Positions 1-5,127 of a DNA stretch of 12,051 nt are shown piece after piece. The notes under the pieces are model-generated. The model ran no database searches. It saw nothing but the letters and a program-made list of their open reading frames with translations, and was not told the origin of the DNA. Origin of the DNA: Candidatus Gallimonas intestinigallinarum (GTDB taxonomy: Bacteria > Bacillota_A > Clostridia > Christensenellales > Borkfalkiaceae). Position numbers and translations under genes: made by a program. The stretch covers positions 1-12,051 of the forward strand of contig DXBS01000140.1 of assembly GCA_019116405.1 (NCBI GenBank), given 5' to 3'. How positions within the stretch are numbered: the first letter of the stretch is position 1; every line of letters starts with the position of its first letter.

Positions 1-23
1 ATGGTAAAATGGTGGTAGTTCAT
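1..23 (-). CDS. Putative IS30-family transposase, first 8 codons only (cut by window edge)
   Basis: An ATG at 23-21 is preceded by GAGGAGA five bases upstream, an excellent ribosome binding site. The frame reads M-N-Y-H-H-F-T and then a partial codon (AT.) before the window ends. IS30-family transposases often begin with a pattern such as M(N/K)Y-x-H-(F/L)-T followed by an I-E-E-R-type helix-turn-helix lead-in, which would lie just outside. A TATAAT box with an upstream TG (extended -10) lies about 40 bases upstream of the ATG. What is seen is the start signal and seven residues. The transposase identity is inferred. Confidence 0.5.
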
Positions 24-86
24 ACAAGTCTCCTCTGGTGTAAATTTGGTTTCGCAACTTTATTATACCACAGATTTGTATGAACT
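17..86 (-). repeat. Long imperfect hairpin enclosing the transposase start codon
   Basis: AGTTCATACAA at 17-27 and TTGTATGAACT at 76-86 are perfect 11-bp inverse complements. Nested inside, 36-43 pairs with 63-70 over 8 bp with one G-T wobble, and 49-51 pairs with 56-58. On the minus strand the inner arm of the outer stem contains the transposase ATG, and the GAGGAGA site lies beside it in an internal loop. A transcript entering from outside the element would carry both arms. One starting at the internal promoter would carry only the start-codon arm. Confidence 0.65.
62..70 (-). promoter_or_regulatory. Extended -10 promoter of the putative transposase
   Basis: The minus strand reads TGGTATAAT here: a perfect TATAAT (67-62) with the TG of an extended -10 (TGnTATAAT). 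No good -35 box lies 16-18 bases upstream, which an extended -10 can offset. The predicted start near 55 gives a leader of about 30 bases containing the GAGGAGA site. That start lies downstream of the outer arm of the hairpin at 76-86, so mRNA from this promoter would lack that arm. Confidence 0.5.
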
Positions 87-138
87 CCTTTTTTTTCTCT
101 CAACTGTTGCACTTAATAGTATAATTCACCATTCAAGT

Positions 139-166
139 AAAAAAGGCAACCGTTTGGTTGCCTTTT
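139..166 (-). terminator. Intrinsic terminator of the rsmB-like gene
   Basis: AAAAGGCAACC (141-151) and GGTTGCCTTTT (156-166) form a perfect 11-bp stem with a 4-base loop. On the minus strand the stem is followed by TTTTTTAC. The TAA stop codon of the methyltransferase gene (167-165) overlaps the base of the stem, so there is no 3' spacer. Confidence 0.88.
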
Positions 167-1037
167 ACGATTTGATCAGTTTTGCGAGGAAGAAACCTTC
201 GTAGCGTTCATCCGGGCAGACACAGATCGTTCCGTCCATTGCGGGAAGCTGCGGCACACCTGCGGGCGACGTGACGGGCACGACCTTTCCTTCAAACCGC
301 TCAGCATGCCGCACGACTTCCTCATTCTCTTCTGGCAGGACAGAGCAGGTCGAATAGACGAGAGTCCCGCCTGATTTGAGCAGGCGCAGCGCCTTTTCGA
401 TGAGCTTTTTTTGCAGTTTGACGCATTTTGCGAGATACTCTTCCGAAAAGCGCACGCGGCTCCCCTCTCCGATCGTTCCCGTCCCGGTACAGGGCGCATC
501 AAGTAAAATTTTATCGAATCGAAGAAATTCATTGAGTTGCAGAGCGTCCGTTTTGAGCGCGTTGACGCGGGTCGCACCCTGTTTTTCCAGGTTATATCTG
601 AGGCGCTCAAACCTTCCCGCATCGCGTTCACACGCCGTGATGAGCGCTCTCCCATGCGAGAGTGCATACAGCTGCGTCGTCTTGCCGCCCGGCGCCGCAG
701 TCATATCGAGGATATTCTCTCCCGCTTGCGGCGCAAGAAAGAGCGGCGGCAGCATGGAGGAAAGGCTCTGCAGATAGAGCGCGCCATCCGCATATTCGGG
801 CATCCCCATGACGGCGTCCTCCCGCACGTCATGCAGCAAAAACGCGTCCGCATCGTATGCGATGCGCTCAAAAGAGATCCGGCGCTGCGTCAGCGTTCGG
901 GCAAAATCTTCTGCAAACAGTTTTAGCCTGTTGACGCGCAGCGTGACAAAGCGCCGGACTTGCAATCCCGCTTCAATTTTAGCGGCGTGCTCGGGATAGA
1001 CGGCTCGGATGCGCTGAAGAAGTGTTTCGGGAATCAT
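165..1037 (-). CDS. RsmB/RsmF/NSUN-family RNA (cytosine-5-)-methyltransferase, compact form
   Basis: This 290-residue protein has the SAM-dependent m5C methyltransferase fold and should methylate a cytosine in rRNA or tRNA in the cytoplasm. The SAM-binding motif DMTAAPGGKT lies at 111-120, with an acidic ribose-binding residue in ACERD (135-139). Motif IV is DAPCTGTG with Cys183, and motif VI is YSTCSVLPEENE with Cys231. These are the two cysteines used for release and catalysis in this family. The ending EGFFLAKL is the usual motif VIII. It lacks the N-terminal NusB-like domain of RsmB and the C-terminal PUA-like part of RsmF/YebU, so the site methylated cannot be named. The ATG at 1037 is the only sensible start; it has no Shine-Dalgarno sequence, and a TATAAT box ends just six bases upstream. 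The gene has its own terminators on both sides. Confidence 0.9.
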   Translation of the reverse strand: MIPETLLQRIRAVYPEHAAKIEAGLQVRRFVTLRVNRLKLFAEDFARTLTQRRISFERIAYDADAFLLHDVREDAVMGMPEYADGALYLQSLSSMLPPLFLAPQAGENILDMTAAPGGKTTQLYALSHGRALITACERDAGRFERLRYNLEKQGATRVNALKTDALQLNEFLRFDKILLDAPCTGTGTIGEGSRVRFSEEYLAKCVKLQKKLIEKALRLLKSGGTLVYSTCSVLPEENEEVVRHAERFEGKVVPVTSPAGVPQLPAMDGTICVCPDERYEGFFLAKLIKS

Positions 1038-1043
1038 ATTCCG

Positions 1044-1072
1044 ATTATATCACAAAAGCGGCGAAAATCCAA
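1044..1072 (-). promoter_or_regulatory. Promoter of the rsmB-like gene, placed for a leaderless mRNA
   Basis: The minus strand carries TATAAT at 1049-1044 preceded by TG in extended -10 spacing (TGATATAAT). A weak -35, TTGGAT, sits at 1072-1067 with a 17-base spacer. Six bases (CGGAAT) separate the -10 hexamer from the ATG, which puts the usual start site on the A of the start codon. The promoter lies between the terminator of the upstream operon and the gene. Confidence 0.6.
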
Positions 1073-1083
1073 CGTTTTGCATG

Positions 1084-1104
1084 AAAAAAGCCGCTCGAAG
1101 CGGC
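1084..1104 (-). terminator. Intrinsic terminator of the CobW-family operon
   Basis: GCCGCT (1090-1095) and AGCGGC (1099-1104) pair perfectly around a 3-base loop. On the minus strand the hairpin is followed by six T residues (1089-1084). It starts seven bases after the TGA of the preceding gene, a typical distance. Confidence 0.88.
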
Positions 1105-1110
1105 ATTTCA

Positions 1111-2049
1111 TCAATAGAAGGTTGCAAGTTCCTGTTCGGGCGGCGCGGCAGGCGTGACCCTCAATGCCTTCAGAACAGGTCCCTTCTGCCCGTAGACGGA
1201 GTGGTAGCGCACCTCGATGCGCGCTGTGACCTCCACCCAATCGCGCGTCTTGTACTGCCCCGTGACCTGCTCGCAGACCAGGCCGCTGTAGGCGATATCT
1301 GCCTCGCAGCACGTCATGATGTGCCGTCCGACGACGATCGTCCCTTTTTTCAGCGACTTATCGACGGCGACGAGCCCCTTGAAATGCACGGTCTTGCCGT
1401 TGTATTTGTCCATTTCTTCAACCAGGTCGCGATAAAAAAAGGCATAGTCCTTGTCCTCGATCGTGATAATCGGCGCATCGATATCATAGGGAAGCGGATC
1501 CTCGATCTCATCATATTCCGCTTTCCCGCCCAGATATTCATACACGATTCCCGGACGACGGGACATGGCGCGGATGATCTTATGAAATTCCTCCTTAGAG
1601 TATTCGCCTTTGAAGCGGTTAAACACCACCATGTCGGCATACTGCACCTTATCAAAGACGAGCTGGCGCATGTTCTTGTTGTAAGCAAGAAAGGTGGTTG
1701 CGTCGAAGAAGGTCATGACCTGCGCGATCGCCCAGCTCTCGGGCATCGCGTCAAAGAAGTCCTGCAGCATGCTCATGCCGTTGTATTCGACGACGACGCG
1801 CTCGGTCGAATATTTTTCGGCAAGTGCGGAGAGCTTTTGTTCAGTCATGTCCGCAGGCTCGAGGAACTCCACGGCATAGGACGGGTTGGCGAATTTGGAG
1901 TGGTCATACTCCTCCTCCCCCTCTTCTAAAACGAGGAGAAGGGTGCGCTCGCCCGAATCAAAGCGTTCATCTTCCAGCGTTTCCTGAATAAATTTTGTCT
2001 TGCCCGACTCCAGAAAGCCGAGAAAGAGATAGACGGGAACTTCCTGCAT
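1111..2049 (-). CDS. CobW-like P-loop GTPase fused to a YcgQ/DUF1980-like C-terminal domain
   Basis: The 312-residue protein has two parts. Residues 5-180 look like a CobW/G3E GTPase: P-loop GFLESGKT at 11-18 and a Walker-B-like strand VVVEYNG at 85-91. The CxCC metal motif of classical CobW proteins is absent, and where NKxD is expected the sequence is FNRFKGE (143-149). Residues about 200-312 resemble the C-terminal half of YcgQ (TIGR03943/DUF1980), with KYNGKTVHFKG, a GRHIMTCCEAD block whose twin cysteines are 247-248, then WVEVTARIEV and a final aromatic residue. YcgQ proteins pair with the YcgR permease and often belong to zinc (Zur) regulons in Firmicutes. Here no permease is adjacent. 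The start ATG lies four bases after the stop of the upstream CobW gene, whose last codons supply an AGGAT ribosome site, so the two are translationally coupled. A role in metal homeostasis is inferred; the biochemical function is unknown. Confidence 0.82.
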   Translation of the reverse strand: MQEVPVYLFLGFLESGKTKFIQETLEDERFDSGERTLLLVLEEGEEEYDHSKFANPSYAVEFLEPADMTEQKLSALAEKYSTERVVVEYNGMSMLQDFFDAMPESWAIAQVMTFFDATTFLAYNKNMRQLVFDKVQYADMVVFNRFKGEYSKEEFHKIIRAMSRRPGIVYEYLGGKAEYDEIEDPLPYDIDAPIITIEDKDYAFFYRDLVEEMDKYNGKTVHFKGLVAVDKSLKKGTIVVGRHIMTCCEADIAYSGLVCEQVTGQYKTRDWVEVTARIEVRYHSVYGQKGPVLKALRVTPAAPPEQELATFY

Positions 2050-2053
2050 GGTG

Positions 2054-3202
2054 TTATCCTAAGAACAAATGATTGAGCGCGTCTTCCTTCAGATCGCAGC
2101 CGATGACGCAGAGCCTGCCTGTGACCATGGGCGAACCTGTGCGGATATCCGGCTCACCGGGGACATAGTCGAAGTAGATCCACTCCTCCCCGCCGTCCAC
2201 AATGCCCTTGGCACGCAGAATCTGTCCGTATTCGCCCGATCCGAGCGCCTCGAGCGCGCGAGCCAGCTCCTCTTTTGTGAACTTCTTGCCCGTCTCCACG
2301 CCCCAGCTGGTGAACACTTCGTCGGCGTGGTGGTGATGAGCATGATCATGGCAGCAATGCCCGTGCTTGTGGTCGCAATGCGAGTGGTCAAGCCCGTCGT
2401 CCTCGTCGTGGTGCCCGTGATGACAATGCTCGCCATGGTGGTGCTCGTGCTCGTCATCGCCGTCATGACAGCAATGGCCGTGCTCATGATCGTGATTCTC
2501 GTCTTCGTCATCATCGTCATGGTCATGATCATGGTGTTCATGGCCGTGGTGGCAATGTTCGTGCTCATCGTCATGTCCGACTTCGGCAGCGAGCTTTTCC
2601 AGTTCCTCTTTCAGGGAATCCTTCTGCTCCATGGCGGCAAGGATATCCTTACCGTTGATCGCGTTCCAGTCGGTCGTTACAATGGTGACGTCGGCATGCT
2701 CGCGCAGGAGTTTGACCGCTTCCTCCACCTTTGCTTCGTCGGAGGTGTGCGAGAGCACGATGCAGCTTGCGTGCTCGACCTGATCGAGAAAAAACTCCCC
2801 GAAGTTTTTCAAATACATCTTGCACTTCTTGGCATCCACGACAGTGCAGAAGGCATTGAGCTGCGCGCCCTCGACGTCCGCCTGCTGAACGGCGCGGATG
2901 ACGTCGGAGAGCTTGCCGACGCCCGAAGGCTCGATGACGATGCGATCGGGCGAATACTTTGCCGCGACCTCTTTTAATGCCTTGGCAAAGTCGCCGACCA
3001 ACGTGCAGCAGATGCAGCCCGAATTCATCTCTGTAATGCGGATGCCCGCATCCTGCAAAAATCCGCCGTCCACGCCGATCTCGCCGAACTCATTTTCAAT
3101 GAGCACGACCTGCTCGCCCTGATATACTTCTTTGATCAGCTTTTTGATGAGCGTCGTCTTGCCGGCGCCCAAAAATCCCGAAAAAATATCGATCTTGATC
3201 AT
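2054..3202 (-). CDS. CobW/ZNG1-family GTP-dependent metallochaperone with His/Cys-rich linker
   Basis: The 382-residue protein belongs to the CobW (COG0523) branch of G3E GTPases, cytoplasmic proteins that use GTP to deliver zinc or another metal to client enzymes. Visible features: P-loop GFLGAGKT at 9-16, switch region ENEFGEIGVD at 36-45, the metal-binding CICC at 63-66, and Walker B IVIEPSGVGKL at 88-98. Residues 210-292 hold an extreme metal-binding tract with about 35 His, seven Cys and many Asp/Glu, including HGHCCHD twice. The CobW C-terminal domain follows (about 297-380). Where NKxD should give guanine specificity the protein has SHTSD (151-155). GAGG lies about 8 bases before the ATG. 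It is first in a two-gene operon, downstream of a promoter set inside a 12-bp inverted repeat. The metal is not known; zinc is the likeliest from family knowledge. Confidence 0.9.
   Translation of the reverse strand: MIKIDIFSGFLGAGKTTLIKKLIKEVYQGEQVVLIENEFGEIGVDGGFLQDAGIRITEMNSGCICCTLVGDFAKALKEVAAKYSPDRIVIEPSGVGKLSDVIRAVQQADVEGAQLNAFCTVVDAKKCKMYLKNFGEFFLDQVEHASCIVLSHTSDEAKVEEAVKLLREHADVTIVTTDWNAINGKDILAAMEQKDSLKEELEKLAAEVGHDDEHEHCHHGHEHHDHDHDDDDEDENHDHEHGHCCHDGDDEHEHHHGEHCHHGHHDEDDGLDHSHCDHKHGHCCHDHAHHHHADEVFTSWGVETGKKFTKEELARALEALGSGEYGQILRAKGIVDGGEEWIYFDYVPGEPDIRTGSPMVTGRLCVIGCDLKEDALNHLFLG
2327..2575 (-). repeat. Low-complexity His/Asp/Cys codon tract within the CobW gene
   Basis: This segment encodes residues 210-292 of the CobW protein. 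It is built from short repeated CAT/CAC, GAT/GAC and TGC codons, so on the plus strand it looks like a run of ATG/GTG motifs. The encoded block HGHCCHD occurs twice (residues 241-247 and 280-286), which suggests growth by internal duplication. The tract has metal-binding character and sits as a linker between the GTPase and C-terminal domains. Confidence 0.85.
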
Positions 3203-3215
3203 ATAATAACCTCGT

Positions 3216-3255
3216 TCCGATGTTTCGTTCTATTATATATACCCGAAACATCGGA
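3216..3255 (-). promoter_or_regulatory. 12-bp perfect inverted repeat around the CobW promoter: candidate operator
   Basis: TCCGATGTTTCG (3216-3227) and CGAAACATCGGA (3244-3255) are perfect inverse complements separated by 16 bases that contain the -10 box. The upstream arm lies between -35 and -10 and the other covers the predicted start site, so a protein bound to both would block the promoter. No T-tract follows, so it does not look like a terminator, and mRNA from the promoter would contain only one arm. The arms do not match the Zur or Fur box consensus I know, so the regulator is unidentified. A metal-responsive repressor is an inference from the genes controlled. Confidence 0.6.
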
Positions 3256-3261
3256 CATCAA
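3232..3261 (-). promoter_or_regulatory. Promoter of the CobW-family operon
   Basis: TATAAT at 3237-3232 and TTGATG at 3261-3256 are separated by 18 bases on the minus strand. The -35 overlaps the TGA stop codon of the aminopeptidase gene (3260-3258). The predicted start near 3225 gives a leader of about 23 bases with GAGG ahead of the ATG at 3202. Confidence 0.6.
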
Positions 3262-4484
3262 AACGCCCAATTTCCGTCTTTGAAGATCGCGACGCGCTCG
3301 CCCTTTGCGGTGATGCCCGTGATCTGCATATCCTTGCAGCCGATCATGAAATCGACGTGGATCATGCTGTCATTGAGGCCGAGTTTTGCAAGTTCCTCCT
3401 GCGAGAGCTCCTCATATCCGCGCACGCAGTTGGCAAAGCCCTTGCCGAGCGCCAAGTGACAGCTTGCGTTCTCATCGAACAGCGTATTATAGTAGAGGAT
3501 CCCGGCATTGTTGATGGGCGAATCGTCTGCAATCAGCGCGCATTCGCCGAGCATCGCCGCGCCCTCGTACATGGAGATCATCTTCTCTAAAAGTTCCTGG
3601 TTCTTCTTTGCCTTGACCTCGACAACCTTCCCCTTTTCAAAGCGGACGGAAAAGTCCTCGATGAGCTCACCCTGATAGGAGAGCGGCTTAGTCGAATAGA
3701 CGATGCCCTCTGCGTCCCCCGCCTTGGGCGAGGTGAAGATCTCCTCCGAGGGGATATTGGGGTTGTAGTATCTGCCCTCGAGCGTCGTTTCCCCACCGCC
3801 GAGGAAGAGGCTTTCATTCATCAGTCCGACGCGGAAGTCGGTGCCGTTGCTTGCCTTATACTCCAGCGCGACAAGCCCGAGCTTGTTGAGATAATCGCAG
3901 CGGGAGGCAATGTTGTCGTTGTGGCGCGCCCATTCGCGTACGGGATCGGGGCCGTCTGCACGGGATGCCTTCAGAATGGCATCCCAAAGCGCCTCCACGG
4001 CGCGGTTGACCTGGAGATCGGGGAATACCTTCTTCGCCCACGCCTTCCCGGGGACGGCTGCGATGCACCACTGGTAGTGGTTGTCCATCGCGTCGCGATA
4101 GGGCTTGGAAACCTTGCTGCGCGCAATGCGGATGCGGGTCGCCTTGTCCTGATCGATGCCCGAGAGCCCATCGGGATCTTCGGAGAGCAGATAGAGCATG
4201 GCGGGCAGCTCCTTTGTATAGAGCTTGAGCCGCTCCACTTCCCAGCCCGCCGTCTCGGAGAGGACTTCTTCCTTTTCGTATTTGTACTTGAGTTTGGAAA
4301 TGGGCTGATGCGCCCACTGGACCGTGACCTTGCCCGCGCCTGCACGATAGAGCTCTTCTACCACCCATTCGGTAAATTCCGGCTGATCAAGTTCGGGATA
4401 GACGATGACCCACTGCCCCTTTTTGGGATTGATGCCGACCTTGGCGAGCAGTTTTGCATAGCGCTTGAGCTGTAATTTATTCAT
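3258..4484 (-). CDS. M29-family metallo-aminopeptidase (AmpS/PepS type)
   Basis: The 408-residue length matches M29 (thermophilic) aminopeptidases, cytoplasmic two-metal (Zn/Co/Mn) enzymes that remove N-terminal residues from peptides. Family signatures are present in order: GTDFRVGL (214-221), PNIPSEEIFTSP (242-253) with the metal-binding glutamates, GECALI (313-318) with Glu314, NTLFDENASCHLALG (333-347) with His343, and HVDFMIG (376-382) with His376 and Asp378. All expected ligands appear intact. An ACGGAGG ribosome site lies about eight bases before the ATG. The gene has its own promoter, downstream of the nrdG terminator. I see no terminator between it and the CobW operon, so read-through into that operon is possible. 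No signal peptide is seen. Confidence 0.92.
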   Translation of the reverse strand: MNKLQLKRYAKLLAKVGINPKKGQWVIVYPELDQPEFTEWVVEELYRAGAGKVTVQWAHQPISKLKYKYEKEEVLSETAGWEVERLKLYTKELPAMLYLLSEDPDGLSGIDQDKATRIRIARSKVSKPYRDAMDNHYQWCIAAVPGKAWAKKVFPDLQVNRAVEALWDAILKASRADGPDPVREWARHNDNIASRCDYLNKLGLVALEYKASNGTDFRVGLMNESLFLGGGETTLEGRYYNPNIPSEEIFTSPKAGDAEGIVYSTKPLSYQGELIEDFSVRFEKGKVVEVKAKKNQELLEKMISMYEGAAMLGECALIADDSPINNAGILYYNTLFDENASCHLALGKGFANCVRGYEELSQEELAKLGLNDSMIHVDFMIGCKDMQITGITAKGERVAIFKDGNWAF

Positions 4485-4524
4485 AACAAATCCTCCGTTG
4501 GTTTCTGTCGGTTTCTACCTTACT

Positions 4525-4552
4525 ATTATAGCCGTTTCCTAAAAAAAGTCAA
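4525..4552 (-). promoter_or_regulatory. Promoter of the aminopeptidase gene
   Basis: TTGACT (4552-4547) and TATAAT (4530-4525) are separated by 16 bases on the minus strand, close to the vegetative sigma consensus. The box lies just after the nrdG terminator, and the predicted leader is about 33 bases. Two copies of GGTTTCT (plus strand, 4500-4516) fall in the leader; I assign them no role. Confidence 0.75.
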
Positions 4553-4561
4553 TGTTTTGCG

Positions 4562-4592
4562 AACAAAACAAACCTGCGGGCGTCCCCGCAGG
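4562..4592 (-). terminator. Intrinsic terminator of the nrdD-nrdG operon
   Basis: CCTGCGGG (4573-4580) and CCCGCAGG (4585-4592) pair perfectly around a 4-base loop. On the minus strand the hairpin is followed by TTTGTTTTGTT (4572-4562). It begins about 12 bases after the nrdG stop codon. Confidence 0.92.
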
Positions 4593-4604
4593 CTCTTTCT
4601 TGGG

Positions 4605-5126
4605 TTATGGTAGATACAGGACGACCTTCCCCGTCTGTAAACTCTTTGGCACGTCGATGACGCGCTGATTGGAGGAGCCGCGGAACTTGAGGCGGATATC
4701 CTTGAGCTCTTCGACGAAACGCCCGTCCACAAGGACGTCAAAGAGAGAAATAAACTCCCGTGTTTCGGGCAGGCGTACCGCCTCCTCTTCGAGCGTGCCG
4801 TCAAAGTAGGTATAGCCGGTAAAGCACCAGATGTCCTTTTCGGGCAGACGTGCGCGCACCTTTTTGACGAAGGGGAGCAGCGCCCGCTGATTCTCCGGCT
4901 CCATCGGGTCGCCGCCGAGCAGCGTCAGCCCTGCAATATAGTAGGGCGAGAGCGCCGTGATGATCTCCTCTTCCACTTCCTCCGTGAATGGCTTGCCGTA
5001 TCCAAAGTCCCATGCAATCTGATTAAAGCAGTTCTTGCAGTGCCGCCGGCAACCGGAAACGAAGAGGGAGACGCGAACCCCCTCTCCGTTTGCAATGTCC
5101 GTTTTTTTGATCTCTGCGTAATTCAT
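4605..5126 (-). CDS. nrdG: Anaerobic ribonucleotide reductase activating enzyme (radical SAM)
   Basis: The 173-residue radical SAM enzyme uses a [4Fe-4S] cluster to cleave S-adenosylmethionine and install the glycyl radical on NrdD under anaerobic conditions. The cluster-binding CX3CX2C motif is Cys26, Cys30 and Cys33 in SGCRRHCKNCFNQ. The SAM-contacting glycine motif is LLGGDPM (about 73-79). The length is close to that of other NrdG proteins. The ATG at 5126 comes one base after the TGA of nrdD, a TGA-T-ATG junction that implies translational coupling. Only a weak ribosome site (AGGACAGAG) lies further upstream. A strong terminator closes the operon. Confidence 0.95.
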   Translation of the reverse strand: MNYAEIKKTDIANGEGVRVSLFVSGCRRHCKNCFNQIAWDFGYGKPFTEEVEEEIITALSPYYIAGLTLLGGDPMEPENQRALLPFVKKVRARLPEKDIWCFTGYTYFDGTLEEEAVRLPETREFISLFDVLVDGRFVEELKDIRLKFRGSSNQRVIDVPKSLQTGKVVLYLP

Positions 5127-5127
5127 A

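Larger units (their letters stand above)
1..135 (-). mobile_element. End of an IS30-family-like insertion sequence (partial, right boundary approximate)
   Basis: This stretch is much richer in A+T than the genes beside it and holds the start of a minus-strand reading frame whose first residues, MNYHHFT, resemble the N-terminus of IS30-family transposases. Reading inward from the rsmB side, the minus strand carries GTGCAACAGTTGAG (positions about 99-112). From memory, a GCAACAGTT core recurs near the ends of IS30-family elements. The outer boundary is not fixed: it should lie between the rsmB terminator T-tract (about 139) and position 112. Only one end is in the window, so neither the partner terminal repeat nor a target duplication can be seen. 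The family call rests on eight codons plus this motif and is moderate. Confidence 0.5.

Noticed and set aside
17..97. Plus-strand intrinsic terminator (hairpin followed by eight T)
   Set aside because: The hairpin is long and AT-rich, and it wraps exactly around a minus-strand promoter, ribosome site and ATG. A plus-strand terminator role cannot be excluded, but no plus-strand gene is visible to need it.
1081..1929. 282-codon plus-strand frame over the fused CobW gene
   Set aside because: It starts within the T-tract of the minus-strand terminator and is antisense to a gene with clear family motifs.
2327..2575. CRISPR-like or tandem DNA repeat
   Set aside because: The repetition is explained by His/Asp/Cys codons; there are no regular repeat-spacer units here or elsewhere in the window.
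2069..2977. 302-codon plus-strand frame with a hydrophobic Val/Met-rich stretch that mimics membrane segments
   Set aside because: The hydrophobic stretch is the antisense image of the His/Asp codon tract of the CobW gene and not a real membrane protein.
3216..3255. Inverted repeat as terminator of the aminopeptidase gene
   Set aside because: The loop is 16 bases, no T-tract follows on the minus strand, and a promoter -10 lies inside it.
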